A stretch of DNA of 64,000 nucleotides, taken from contig NZ_MKSQ01000005.1 of NCBI RefSeq assembly GCF_001898115.1, forward strand, positions 308,129 through 372,128, read 5' to 3'. The position numbers were made by a program, and so were the translations under genes. This DNA is from Allobosea sp. 67-29 (lineage in GTDB: Bacteria; Pseudomonadota; Alphaproteobacteria; Rhizobiales; Beijerinckiaceae). Below, in pieces: positions 1 through 7,875 of this stretch (positions are counted from its first letter, which is position 1; every line of letters begins with the position of its first letter). Under the pieces are notes generated by a model. That model was not told the DNA's origin. It saw only the letters and a list, made by a program, of their open reading frames with translations, and ran no database searches.

Positions 1-813
1 GAGCTCGCGCGCATCCTTCCAGATCGTCACGGTCTGGGTGCCGAGCGCGATGCGGTTCAGCGCCGCCCGATCGGCATCCTGGCCGGAGACCGGCACCGAG
101 CCGGCCAGGCCCTGCGCATCGAGCGCCGCGATGGCGCCGCCGGCCGTTCCGTCATTGGCGGCGATCACCGCGTCGACCTTGTTCTGGTTGCGCGTCAGGA
201 TCTGCTCCATGTTGCGCTGGGCGTTGGCCGGCAGCCAGCCATCGGTGAAGGCTTCGCCGACATTCTTGATCTTGCCGCCGTCGATGGCCGGCTTCAGCAC
301 CTCGATCGAACCGTGGTAGAGGAAATTGGCGTTGGGATCCTGGCTCGAGCCCTTGATGAAGACATAGTTGCCCTGGGGCTTCACCTTCTCGATGGCCCGC
401 GCCATCATCCGGCCGACCTCGACATTGTCGAAGGTCAGATAGAACACCTTCGGGTTCTCGATGAGCCGGTCGTAGCCCACGACCGCGATCCCCTCGTTCA
501 CCGCCTTCTCGACGGCGGGGCGGATCGCCTGGGCGTCCTGCGCCAGGATGATCAGCGCCTTGGCGCCGCGCGCGATCAGGCTCTCGACATCGGTGAGCTG
601 CTTGGCGGGCGAGGATTGCGCATCGGCCGACAGATAGGTGCCGCCGGCCTTCTCGATCGCGGCCTTGATCGCAGCCTCGTCCGTCTTCCAGCGCTCCTCC
701 TGGAAGTTCGACCAGCTGACCCCGACGACCGGGCCCTTCGACTGGGCGAAGGCGCTGGCGTGAAGGGAAAGGGCGGCGATGGCGATGCCCGCCGCAACGA
801 CGAAACGCTTCAT
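1..813 (-). CDS. xylF: D-xylose-type sugar ABC transporter substrate-binding protein XylF (3' end missing)
   Basis: Periplasmic sugar-binding protein of the ribose/xylose (peripl_BP_4) family that would feed an ABC importer. The reading frame gives 271 residues and runs off the window edge; family members are about 340-350 residues, so roughly the last fifth is missing. A signal peptide ([23 protein letters not shown]) is followed by motifs typical of Xyl[54 protein letters not shown] and [14 protein letters not shown]. The start at 813 is set by AGGAGG at 822-827 (minus strand). A TTGACA hexamer lies upstream on the same strand (911-916), but no convincing -10 follows. The permease and ATPase genes are presumably beyond position 1. 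Xylose specificity is inferred from similarity to XylF. Confidence 0.88.
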   Translation of the reverse strand, partial: MKRFVVAAGIAIAALSLHASAFAQSKGPVVGVSWSNFQEERWKTDEAAIKAAIEKAGGTYLSADAQSSPAKQLTDVESLIARGAKALIILAQDAQAIRPAVEKAVNEGIAVVGYDRLIENPKVFYLTFDNVEVGRMMARAIEKVKPQGNYVFIKGSSQDPNANFLYHGSIEVLKPAIDGGKIKNVGEAFTDGWLPANAQRNMEQILTRNQNKVDAVIAANDGTAGGAIAALDAQGLAGSVPVSGQDADRAALNRIALGTQTVTIWKDAREL

Positions 814-954
814 CTCGATGACCTCCTGAGCTTCCTCTGCCGCAGACTCTCAGGCTTCTCCGAGCCCCAAAGGCGTCCGGCTTCCGAAGCTCAGCCCAGC
901 CTTCACAGGCTGTCAAGCAGACGAAGGGAGGGCTCTCGCAGCGTCAGGCCGAGC

Positions 955-1668
955 TCAGACCACGCGCTTGTCCGGCGAATCGCAGAGGTCGTTCTGGATG
1001 CAGCGCCCGCATTCGGGCCGGAGCGCCTTGCAGGTGTAGCGCCCGTGCAGGATCAGCCAGTGATGGGCATGGCGGCCGAATTCCGGGGGGATCGCCTTCT
1101 CGAGGCCGAGCTCGACCTGCAGCACGTTCTTGCCGGGCGCTATCCGCAGCCGGTTCGCGACCCGGAAGACATGGGTGTCGACGGCGTGGGTGATCTGGCC
1201 GAAGGCGATGTTGAGCACGACATTCGCCGTCTTGCGGCCGACGCCCGGCAGGCTCTCCAGCGCCTCGCGCGTCGTCGGCACCTGCCCGCCGAATTCGGCG
1301 ATCAGCTTCTCGCTGAGCGCGATCACGTTCTTCGCCTTGTTGCGATAGAGCCCGATCGTCTTGATGGCGTCGCGGACCTTGTCCTCGCCGAGCGCCAGCA
1401 TCTTCTGCGGCGTGTCGGCGATGGCGAAGAGCGGGCGCGTCGCCTTGTTGACGCCGGCATCGGTCGCCTGCGCCGAAAGCACCACGGCGACCAGCAGCGT
1501 GAACGCGTTGACCGATTCCAGCTCGCCCTTGGGCTCCGGGTTCGCGGCCCGGAAACGCTCGAAGATCTCGCGGATCTCGGCCGGCTTGCGGGCGCGCGGC
1601 CGAGGTCCCGCCAATGTGATGCGCTTGGCTGCGGCGACCTTGCGCGGGGCACTGTTCTGCTGGTCCAT
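955..1668 (-). CDS. nth: Endonuclease III (DNA glycosylase/AP lyase)
   Basis: Base-excision repair enzyme that removes oxidised pyrimidines and cleaves the abasic site. It has the helix-hairpin-helix with the catalytic lysine (LPGVGRKTANVVLN), the catalytic aspartate in AVDTHVFRV, and a C-terminal 4Fe-4S motif C-x6-C-x2-C-x5-C (CKALRPECGRCIQNDLC). About 237 residues, slightly longer than the usual 211-220 because of a basic N-terminal tail. The ATG at 1668 is preferred over an in-frame TTG at 1689, which would overlap the divergent gene. No Shine-Dalgarno sequence precedes the ATG, but TATAAC lies exactly 6 nt upstream, so a leaderless message is likely. The neighbouring DUF2244 and ada-like genes support a repair context. 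Confidence 0.95.
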   Translation of the reverse strand: MDQQNSAPRKVAAAKRITLAGPRPRARKPAEIREIFERFRAANPEPKGELESVNAFTLLVAVVLSAQATDAGVNKATRPLFAIADTPQKMLALGEDKVRDAIKTIGLYRNKAKNVIALSEKLIAEFGGQVPTTREALESLPGVGRKTANVVLNIAFGQITHAVDTHVFRVANRLRIAPGKNVLQVELGLEKAIPPEFGRHAHHWLILHGRYTCKALRPECGRCIQNDLCDSPDKRVV

Positions 1669-1673
1669 CACGG

Positions 1674-1682
1674 CGTTATAAT
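1674..1682. promoter_or_regulatory. Shared symmetric -10 element between nth and the DUF2244 gene
   Basis: Only 20 nt separate the two divergent ATG codons. Their centre reads GTTATAAT: TATAAT on the plus strand (1677-1682) and TATAAC on the minus strand (1679-1674). Each hexamer is followed by exactly 6 nt and then the ATG of its gene. That spacing puts the expected transcription start on the A of each start codon. Neither gene has a Shine-Dalgarno sequence. This suggests one bidirectional promoter making two leaderless mRNAs; the -35 regions are weak. Confidence 0.55.
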
Positions 1683-1688
1683 CTGCCA

Positions 1689-2219
1689 ATGGACCTCGAC
1701 AAGAGCCCCGCCGACGACAGGAGCGACGCCGCCAGGCGCCCGGTCTTCGACGCGACCATCACGCCGCATCGCTCGCTCGGCCAGCAGGGCTTCCGCATCG
1801 TGATGACGCTGGTCTGCCTGGCGAGCGTGGTGTCCTCGATCCCCTTCGTGGTGCTTGGCGCCTGGCCGGTGGCCGGCTTCTTCGGCATCGACGTGCTGGC
1901 GCTGTTCATCGCCTTCCACGTCAATTTTCGCCATGCCCGCGCCTTCGAGCGCATCGTGGTGACGCCGTTGGAGATCCTGCTGCGCAAGGTCTCGCATCAC
2001 GGCCGGGAGAAGGTCTGGCGCTCCAACCCGGCCTGGACCCGGCTCGAGAGGCAGACCGACGAGGATTACGGCCTGCTCGGCCTCACCCTCGTCTCGCGCG
2101 GCCGGAGCGTCGCGGTGGCGGCCGCGCTCTCGCCGCAGGAGCGGGCAAGCTTCGCCGATGCCCTCGGCACGGCGCTGGCGAGCGCGCGCCGCGGTGTGGA
2201 TTACGATCCGCTTCGATGA
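1689..2219 (+). CDS. DUF2244 family integral membrane protein
   Basis: A 176-residue protein of the DUF2244 family, which has no established biochemical function. An N-terminal cytoplasmic stretch (PVFDATITPHRSLGQQGF) leads into two closely spaced hydrophobic helices (about residues 38-58 and 62-78). A soluble C-terminal part begins at FERIVVTPLEILLRKV and includes WRSNPAWTRLE and GRSVAVAAALSPQER. The ATG at 1689 lies 6 nt after a TATAAT hexamer and has no ribosome binding site, so the message may be leaderless. It is divergent from nth and is followed by an ada-like gene, an arrangement I recall from other Rhizobiales genomes (not checked). The role is unknown; a link to DNA repair is only contextual. 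Confidence 0.85.
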   Translation: MDLDKSPADDRSDAARRPVFDATITPHRSLGQQGFRIVMTLVCLASVVSSIPFVVLGAWPVAGFFGIDVLALFIAFHVNFRHARAFERIVVTPLEILLRKVSHHGREKVWRSNPAWTRLERQTDEDYGLLGLTLVSRGRSVAVAAALSPQERASFADALGTALASARRGVDYDPLR

Positions 2220-2310
2220 GGTTCGGCTGCCCGTTCTTGCCAGCTTTCGGGTGGGAGCGGCATGGTGCGCGCCCTAGATTCGCATCATGACGATGGATGC
2301 GAGGTTAGCC

Positions 2311-3288
2311 ATGAACGCCCAGGCTCCGATGAAAACGGCGATGACTCCGACGCGCTTCTCGAATGCGGTGTTGGCGCGCGCCGCCGAGGCGATGCCGTCC
2401 GAGGCGGATTTTCCCGCGGTCGTGCCGGGCTCCGATTACGATACGGTGCGGCGCATCCTCGCCTTCATCACCCATAACTGGCGCGAGCAGCCGACGATCG
2501 AGGCGATCGCGGAAGCCGCCGGGGCGACACCGACCGATGTCCATCACCTCTTCCGGCGTTGGTGCGGGCTCACTCCCAAGGCCTTCCTGCAGGCGATCAC
2601 GCTGGACCATGCCAAGGGCCTGCTCGCCTCCTCGGCCAGCATCCTCGACACGGCGCTCGAGGTCGGCCTCTCCGGTCCCGGCCGGCTGCACGATCTCTTC
2701 GTCACCCACGAGGCGATGTCGCCGGGCGAATGGAAGCTCGGCGGCGAGGGGCTGAAGCTCTCCTATGGCTTCCATGGCTCGCCCTTCGGCGAGGCGCTGG
2801 TCGTGGTGACGGATCGCGGCCTCGCCGGCCTCGGCTGGGTCTCCAACAGCGTCGACGGCGGCAAGGTCGTCGGCGGCCGCGCCGAGGCGCTGGCCGACAT
2901 GATGCGCCGCTGGCCCCATGCCGACTACCACTACGATCCGGCCCTGACGGCGCCCTATGCCGGCCGCATCTTCGACCCCCGGGCCTGGTCGGCCGAGACG
3001 CCGCTGCGGGTGGTGCTGATCGGCACGGATTTCGAGGTCCGCGTCTGGGAGACGCTGCTGCGGATTCCGGTCGGCTGCGCCACCACCTATGGCGACGTCG
3101 CCAACCATATCGGCAGGCCCACTGCGGCGCGCGCCGTCGGCATGGCGGTGGGCAAGAACCCGATCTCCTTCGTGGTGCCGTGCCACCGCGTCATCGGCAA
3201 GTCGGGCGCGCTCACCGGCTACCATTGGGGGCTGACCCGCAAGCGCGCCATCCTCGGCTGGGAGGCCGGGCAGGCCGCAGCCGGCTGA
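2311..3288 (+). CDS. ada: AraC-type HTH / O6-methylguanine-DNA methyltransferase (Ada-like, lacks N-Ada domain)
   Basis: A 325-residue suicide methyltransferase that reverses O6-alkylguanine damage, fused to a DNA-binding domain. Residues about 40-130 form an AraC-type double HTH (HNWREQPTIEAIAEAAGATP ... LTPKAFLQAITL ... LHDLFVTHEAMSPGEWK). The C-terminal half is the ASCE-type methyltransferase with acceptor cysteine in VVPCHRVIG and the winged-helix segment AVGMAVGKNPISFVVPCHR. E. coli Ada has an extra N-terminal zinc/methylphosphotriester domain with four cysteines; it is absent here. The start at 2311 follows GAGG at 2301-2304 with 6-nt spacing; an upstream ATG at 2287 has no ribosome binding site. 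Without the N-terminal sensor, self-activation by phosphotriester repair is not expected. Confidence 0.9.
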   Translation: MNAQAPMKTAMTPTRFSNAVLARAAEAMPSEADFPAVVPGSDYDTVRRILAFITHNWREQPTIEAIAEAAGATPTDVHHLFRRWCGLTPKAFLQAITLDHAKGLLASSASILDTALEVGLSGPGRLHDLFVTHEAMSPGEWKLGGEGLKLSYGFHGSPFGEALVVVTDRGLAGLGWVSNSVDGGKVVGGRAEALADMMRRWPHADYHYDPALTAPYAGRIFDPRAWSAETPLRVVLIGTDFEVRVWETLLRIPVGCATTYGDVANHIGRPTAARAVGMAVGKNPISFVVPCHRVIGKSGALTGYHWGLTRKRAILGWEAGQAAAG

Positions 3289-3294
3289 GACCGT

Positions 3295-4998
3295 CTACGG
3301 CCGCAGATACATCTCCCAGCAGGGCGCCAGTGCAATCCGCTCGCGCCCTGCGAGCGCACCGGCGAAATGCTGGCGAATGGCCTCGCGGGCGGTGGTGAGC
3401 GGGCAGGTCGGCGCCAGGATCGCGTCGACCTGGCGCAGCTGCGCCAGCGTATCGGGTTCGAGATCGGGCGTGCTGCGGCCGGGGTCGACGCCGACCGGCA
3501 CGGCGGTGGGCGGGGTCCGTTCGAGCAGGAGGTTCATCGGATCGACGAAGTCGAGGGTGAACAGGCTGGCGAGCCGGCGCCGGTTCGCGGCTTCCCAGGC
3601 CTTGATCGCACTGATCCCCTGCTGGGCCTCCAGCATCCAGCTCGCCTGGTAGTCGATCTCCGAATACAGGATGTAGGACGGCAGCTGGCCCCTGCGGACG
3701 AGGTCGCGATAGCTGTCTGGGAAGGCGGCGTAGTGCTCGAGCATCGCCGCGGCGCGCGCGGCGATCTCCGGCTTCACGCCGACGCGGCCGAGCGGTCCGA
3801 GATCGGGCACGGGGAGCCCGGCATAGCCCGGAGCGGCCAGGCCGGCGCGTGCGCCGCGCTCGATGCAGATCACCGCCGAAGGCAGCGCAGTCGCCAGGAT
3901 CAGCAGCAGCACGGCCGGTCGCAGGCCGTCACCGGTCTTTCGCCACCAGGCGAGGAGAAGCGGCAGCAGGATCGGCCACAGGCCGATGAATTCGAGCGAG
4001 CCGGTGTTCTGCGTCTCGAAGAAGGCGAGCGCGGCGAAGCCCGCGAGCATCCAGCCGAGCGGTCCGTCTGCAAGGAGGCGCCACCCGGCGGCGGTCCGCG
4101 GCAGCCCGTCGCGCCAGGCGATGAAGGCGAGCAGGCCGATCAGGGCGAGCGCGGGGGCGATGACGTTGAACTTGACGGAGGCGACCGTGAGGAAGCGGGG
4201 CAGCAGCGTGCCGGTGTTGAGGCCGAGCAGCGTCAGGATGTCCGCGACATAGGCCGAGGTGATCCCCGTTGCGGCTTCCAGCAGGCCGAGCGCGACGATC
4301 ACGGCCGCGGCTGCTGCGGCGCCGTCGCGCAGGCGCAGCCTGCCGCTCACCGTCGCGTAGCCCACCAGCAGCGTGCCGGCGACGGCGCCGGTGACCTTCG
4401 TCAGGAACAGCGCCAGCATCAGGACCGCCACGAGCGCGATCCGCAGGCCTCGCCGCTGCGCGAAGAGCAGCGTCGCGATCAGCAGGTAGAGCAGCAGCGC
4501 GACATGGCGGTTGTAGAAGCCGTAGCCGTCGAACCCGGGCGACGGGTAGAGCGAATGGAGGTTGATCGGCAGGGCCGCGAACAGCAGGAACGGCAGGACG
4601 AGCGCGAGCGCCTGCGGTCGCGAGCGCCGCGCGACGTGGCCGGCCAGCAGCGCCAGTACCGGCAGCATGACCGGCAGGAGCGCCCAGTTCACCAGCAGCA
4701 TCGGCTGGGCCTGTGGAAACAGCTGCTTCAGGCCCGCGGTCAGGTAGAATCCGAGTGGCCCGACGGGAGCAAAGAAATCGATGCTCGGCACCTGGCCGAG
4801 ATCGATCCGCCAGGCGGCATCGAGATAGACGACGGTATCCCAGGCGTTCGCGCCGAGCGGGAGGCGCAGCGGCAGCTCCAGGGCGAGGGCGGCTGCCGCG
4901 GCGAAGGCCGCGATCCACGCTCCGGAAGACAGCAGCAGTCGCCCGGCCACCCTGCCGCTTCGCGTCCGGGAATGTCTCCCGATCTCGCTCATCACCAC
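3295..4998 (-). CDS. Polytopic membrane protein, possible GT-C fold glycosyltransferase
   Basis: A 567-residue integral membrane protein with about 11-12 hydrophobic segments spread over residues 20-400 and a soluble C-terminal region of about 150 residues. The first loop has NAWDTVVYLDAAWRIDLGQV followed by PSIDFFAPVGPLGFYL. This resembles the first periplasmic loop of ArnT/PMT-like GT-C enzymes, where an acidic residue binds the lipid-phosphate sugar donor. That comparison is tentative, and no family name can be assigned with certainty. The start is GTG at 4998 with AGGAGG about 9 nt upstream; an ATG two codons later (4992) is an alternative. It is convergent with the ada-like gene, with only 6 nt between stops, and appears monocistronic. 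Confidence 0.7.
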   Translation of the reverse strand: MVMSEIGRHSRTRSGRVAGRLLLSSGAWIAAFAAAAALALELPLRLPLGANAWDTVVYLDAAWRIDLGQVPSIDFFAPVGPLGFYLTAGLKQLFPQAQPMLLVNWALLPVMLPVLALLAGHVARRSRPQALALVLPFLLFAALPINLHSLYPSPGFDGYGFYNRHVALLLYLLIATLLFAQRRGLRIALVAVLMLALFLTKVTGAVAGTLLVGYATVSGRLRLRDGAAAAAAVIVALGLLEAATGITSAYVADILTLLGLNTGTLLPRFLTVASVKFNVIAPALALIGLLAFIAWRDGLPRTAAGWRLLADGPLGWMLAGFAALAFFETQNTGSLEFIGLWPILLPLLLAWWRKTGDGLRPAVLLLILATALPSAVICIERGARAGLAAPGYAGLPVPDLGPLGRVGVKPEIAARAAAMLEHYAAFPDSYRDLVRRGQLPSYILYSEIDYQASWMLEAQQGISAIKAWEAANRRRLASLFTLDFVDPMNLLLERTPPTAVPVGVDPGRSTPDLEPDTLAQLRQVDAILAPTCPLTTAREAIRQHFAGALAGRERIALAPCWEMYLRP

Positions 4999-5078
4999 GC
5001 CGAACCCTCCTGGTTCGGCCCGTCCTATGCCAGAGAAACCTTACCAGCAGCCTGACGCGGTCGCCGCAATGCCAGCCG

Positions 5079-6257
5079 CTAGAGCAGCCCGCGCTTTGCG
5101 AGGTGGCGCATCAGATGCGAGGTGCCGTAGGTCCAGGGCTCGCATTCGTCGGTGCGCTTCATGCGATTGACGAGGCTGCCGAGCTCGGGCGCGGCGATGG
5201 TGACGATATCCCCGTATTTGTGGGTGAAGCCGCCGCCCGGCGCATCGCGATCCTTGATCGGCGCGAACATGGTGCCGAGATAGAGCGCCGCGCCATCGGG
5301 GTACTGATGATGCGGGCCGATCATCTGCGCCGCGAGGTCGGCCGGGTCGCGGCTGATCCTCGCGATGGACGACGAGCCTTCCAGGGTGAACCCGTCCTCT
5401 CCCTGCACCATCAGCGTCACGGTCGTGCGGCGGACATGGTCGAGCGTGAAGCTGCCGTCGAAGAAACGGATGAACGGCCCGACGGTAGCTGCCGCGTTGT
5501 TGTCCTTGGCCTTGCCGAGCAGCAGCGCCGAGCGGCCCTCGACATCGCGCAGGTTGACGTCGTTGCCGAGCGTCGCGCCGACGATCGCGCCGGTCGAGGC
5601 GACGATCAGCACGACCTCGGGCTCCGGATTGTTCCAGCTCGAAGCCGGATGCAACCCCGCATCGGCCCCGCTGCCGACCGTCGACATCGCCGGCGCCTTG
5701 GTGAAGATCTCGGCATCGGGGCCGATGCCGACCTCGAGATACTGGCTCCACGCGCCCTGCTTGATCAGCACTTCCTTGAGATGCATGGCCTCCGGGGAGC
5801 CCGGCTTCAGCTTGGAGAGGTCGTCGCCGATCAGCTTGCCGATTTCGCTCCGGATCGTCGCGGCTGCGGCCGGGTTGCCCCGCGCCTTCTCCTCGATCAC
5901 GCGCTCCAGCATCGAGACGGCGAAGGTGACCCCGGCCGCCTTCACCGCCTGCAGATCGAGCGGCGAGAGCAGCCATGGCCGGCTGCGATCGCGCCCCTCG
6001 ACCGGCGTGTTGGCCAGCACCTCGGCGAGGGAGGCGATCGCCTCGCCCTCGACCGCCCGCAGGGCCTTGGCCGGATCGGTCGATTCGCAGAGGTCGCGGC
6101 TGGTGGGGAAATGCGTGGTGACGTCGATCACCTGCCCGTCGCGCACCGTGACGATCGCCGGTCCGCCGTGATCGGGGCGCCAGACTCGACCGGCCAGCAC
6201 GGCGGCGCCGGCATCCTGCGGCAGGGTGGAGGCGACGGAGAGAGCGAAGTCAGGCAT
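5079..6257 (-). CDS. Fumarylacetoacetate hydrolase (FAH) family protein
   Basis: A 392-residue protein whose second half matches the FAH fold that binds a divalent metal and acts on 2-keto acids (hydrolysis, hydration or decarboxylation). Supporting segments are VTFAVSMLERVIEEKARG, the metal-binding region SSWNNPEPEVVLIV, GATLGNDVNLRDVEGRSALLL, and GPFIRFFDGSF. FAH-family enzymes in sugar-acid pathways share the NNPEPE and GNDVNxRD motifs, so a 2-keto-3-deoxy sugar acid is a plausible substrate. No adjacent sugar dehydrogenase or dehydratase confirms this. It is divergent from the ugp operon across a 198-nt gap that carries a Pho box facing the other way. The stop is TAG at 5079. Confidence 0.85.
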   Translation of the reverse strand: MPDFALSVASTLPQDAGAAVLAGRVWRPDHGGPAIVTVRDGQVIDVTTHFPTSRDLCESTDPAKALRAVEGEAIASLAEVLANTPVEGRDRSRPWLLSPLDLQAVKAAGVTFAVSMLERVIEEKARGNPAAAATIRSEIGKLIGDDLSKLKPGSPEAMHLKEVLIKQGAWSQYLEVGIGPDAEIFTKAPAMSTVGSGADAGLHPASSWNNPEPEVVLIVASTGAIVGATLGNDVNLRDVEGRSALLLGKAKDNNAAATVGPFIRFFDGSFTLDHVRRTTVTLMVQGEDGFTLEGSSSIARISRDPADLAAQMIGPHHQYPDGAALYLGTMFAPIKDRDAPGGGFTHKYGDIVTIAAPELGSLVNRMKRTDECEPWTYGTSHLMRHLAKRGLL

Positions 6258-6352
6258 GGCATTGTCCGGAAGCGAGATCGTCAGGACCGGGAGAACAGCC
6301 GCTTATGCGCGAATGCGCAAGCCGGTTCGCGACCATAGGCGGATTGCGGCTC

Positions 6353-6400
6353 CTGTCATCGATTTGTCATTGAACTGTCGCCCGGGCTTCATGCTAGCTT
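6353..6400 (+). promoter_or_regulatory. Triple-repeat Pho box and extended -10 of the ugp operon
   Basis: Three 7-nt repeats with 4-nt spacers lie at 6353-6381: CTGTCAT, TTGTCAT and CTGTCGC. This 11-bp periodicity is the PhoB binding architecture. It is followed after 10 nt by TGCTAGCTT (6392-6400), read as an extended -10, so the Pho box takes the place of the -35 as in PhoB-activated promoters. The expected transcript starts about 50 nt before the ugpB ATG at 6456. Confidence 0.7.
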
Positions 6401-6455
6401 GCGCACCAACGACAAGAACCGCGGCGGAGCCCGCCCGCGGAAGGGAGATCAGTCG

Positions 6456-7781
6456 ATGACCATGAAATCGCGTATTTTGATGTCGGTCGCCGCGTTTGCG
6501 CTTGCGGGTGCTTCGCCGGCTTTGGCCCAGACCGAGATCCAGTGGTGGCATGCGCTGACCGGCGCGAACAACGACGTCGTCGTCAAGCTGGCCGAGGACT
6601 TCAACGCCTCGCAGAAGGACTACAAGGTCGTCCCGGTCTACAAGGGATCCTATCCCGACACGCTGAACGCCGGCATCGCCGCCTTCCGCGCCGGCCAGGC
6701 GCCGCACATCCTGCAGGTCTTCGAGGTCGGCACCGGCACGATGATGTCGGCCAAGGGCGCGATCAAGCCGGTCTACGAGATGATGAAGGAAGCCGGCGAG
6801 AAATTCGATCCGAACGCCTATCTGCCGGCGATCACCGGCTACTACTCGACGGCGAAGGGCGAGATGCTCTCGATGCCGTTCAACTCCTCCTCGATGGTGA
6901 TGTGGTACAACAAGGACGCCTTCAAGAAGGCCGGCCTCGACCCCGCCAAGCCGCCGAAGACCTGGCCCGAGGTGTTCGAGGACGCCAAGAAGCTCAAGGC
7001 TGCGGGTTACGACAAGTGCGGCTTCTCGAACGCCTGGGCGACCTGGGCCAACATCGAGCAGTTCGGCGCCTGGCACAACATCCCGCTGTCGACCAAGGTC
7101 AACGGCATGGCCGGCTTCGATGCCGTCCTGAACTTCAACAAGAGCCCGGCCTTCCTCAAGCACTGGACCAATCTGGTCAATCTGCAGAAGGACAAGACCT
7201 ACGACTATTCCGGCCGCACCAACAACGGCGAGGGTCGCTTCACCTCCGGCGAATGCCCGATCTTCCTGACCTCCTCGGGCTTCTTCGGCAACGTCAAGGC
7301 CAACGCCAAGTTCGACTGGGGCAACGCCCCGATGCCGTATTATCCCGATGTGCAGGGCGCGCCGCAGAACTCGATCATCGGCGGTGCCTCGCTCTGGGTG
7401 ATGGGTGGAAAGTCGGCTAAGGAATACAAGGGCGTCGCCAAGTTCTTCACCTTCCTGTCCGATGTCGACCGCCAGGTGAAGCTGCACACCGAGTCCGGCT
7501 ACCTGCCGATCACCAAGGCGGCCTATGAGAAGGTCAAGGCGTCCGGCTTCTACAAGGACAAGCCCTATCTCGAGACCCCGATCCTCGAGCTGACCAACAA
7601 GGCTCCGACCGACAATTCGAAGGGCCTGCGCTATGGCAGCCTCGTCCAGATCCGCGACATCTGGTCGGAGGAACTGGAGGCGGCGCTGAACGGCCAGAAG
7701 TCGCCGCAGGCGGCGCTGGACGCGGCCGTCGAGCGCGGCAACCAGATGCTGCGCCAGTTCGAGCGCACCGCGGCTAAGTGA
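6456..7781 (+). CDS. ugpB: sn-Glycerol-3-phosphate ABC transporter substrate-binding protein UgpB
   Basis: Periplasmic receptor of the Ugp importer for sn-glycerol-3-phosphate and glycerophosphodiesters. A signal peptide (MTMKSRILMSVAAFALAGAS ending in PALA/Q) precedes the mature sequence TEIQWWHALTGANNDVVVKL, characteristic of UgpB. Other typical segments are YKGSYPDTLNAGIAAFRAGQ, PHILQVFEVGTGTMM, MPFNSSSMVMWYNKDAFKKA and GASLWVMGGKS. Length 441 residues, normal for the family. The start at 6456 follows AAGGGAG at 6441-6447; upstream in-frame codons lack a ribosome binding site. It is the first gene of ugpB-ugpA-creatininase-ugpE-ugpC and lies behind a Pho box, so induction by phosphate starvation through PhoB is expected. 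Confidence 0.95.
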   Translation: MTMKSRILMSVAAFALAGASPALAQTEIQWWHALTGANNDVVVKLAEDFNASQKDYKVVPVYKGSYPDTLNAGIAAFRAGQAPHILQVFEVGTGTMMSAKGAIKPVYEMMKEAGEKFDPNAYLPAITGYYSTAKGEMLSMPFNSSSMVMWYNKDAFKKAGLDPAKPPKTWPEVFEDAKKLKAAGYDKCGFSNAWATWANIEQFGAWHNIPLSTKVNGMAGFDAVLNFNKSPAFLKHWTNLVNLQKDKTYDYSGRTNNGEGRFTSGECPIFLTSSGFFGNVKANAKFDWGNAPMPYYPDVQGAPQNSIIGGASLWVMGGKSAKEYKGVAKFFTFLSDVDRQVKLHTESGYLPITKAAYEKVKASGFYKDKPYLETPILELTNKAPTDNSKGLRYGSLVQIRDIWSEELEAALNGQKSPQAALDAAVERGNQMLRQFERTAAK

Positions 7782-7786
7782 GACGA

Positions 7787-7870
7787 GGCGAGTGACGGGA
7801 TGGCGAATGGTGAGTAGGAGAAGATCGATGCTTCCGAAATCCATTCGCCATTCGCCGCTCGCCATTCGCC
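7787..7870. repeat. Heptamer-repeat inverted repeat (element A) in the ugpB-ugpA gap
   Basis: The right side holds four consecutive 7-nt units (ATTCGCC, ATTCGCC, GCTCGCC, ATTCGCC at 7843-7870). The left arm (7787-7810) is an imperfect reverse complement of 7841-7863, with a loop of about 30 nt. The last unit ends one base before the ugpA ATG and occupies the place where a Shine-Dalgarno sequence would be. The architecture matches a second element at 10352-10425. It looks like a mobile or expanding short tandem repeat; the family is unknown to me. Confidence 0.75.
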
Positions 7871-7875
7871 CATGA
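7828..7875 (+). CDS. Putative 15-residue leader peptide coupled to ugpA
   Basis: A short [18 protein letters not shown], starts at an ATG preceded by AGGAG (7816-7820) with 7-nt spacing. Its TGA (7873-7875) overlaps the ugpA ATG (7872-7874) as ATGA. ugpA has no ribosome binding site of its own, so ribosomes finishing this ORF could restart on ugpA. The peptide is encoded across the right arm of the heptamer hairpin, so its translation would melt that hairpin. The peptide itself need not have a function. Conservation is unknown. Confidence 0.5.
   Translation: MLPKSIRHSPLAIRP

Noticed and set aside
888..916. Promoter for xylF based on TTGACA at 911-916 (minus strand)
   Set aside because: At 16-18 bp spacing the -10 position reads TGAGCT or similar, too weak to call.
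3367..5055. A 562-codon plus-strand open frame opposite the GT-C-like membrane protein gene
   Set aside because: Its product is Arg/Gln/Glu-rich without any fold signature, while the minus-strand frame gives clear membrane helices.
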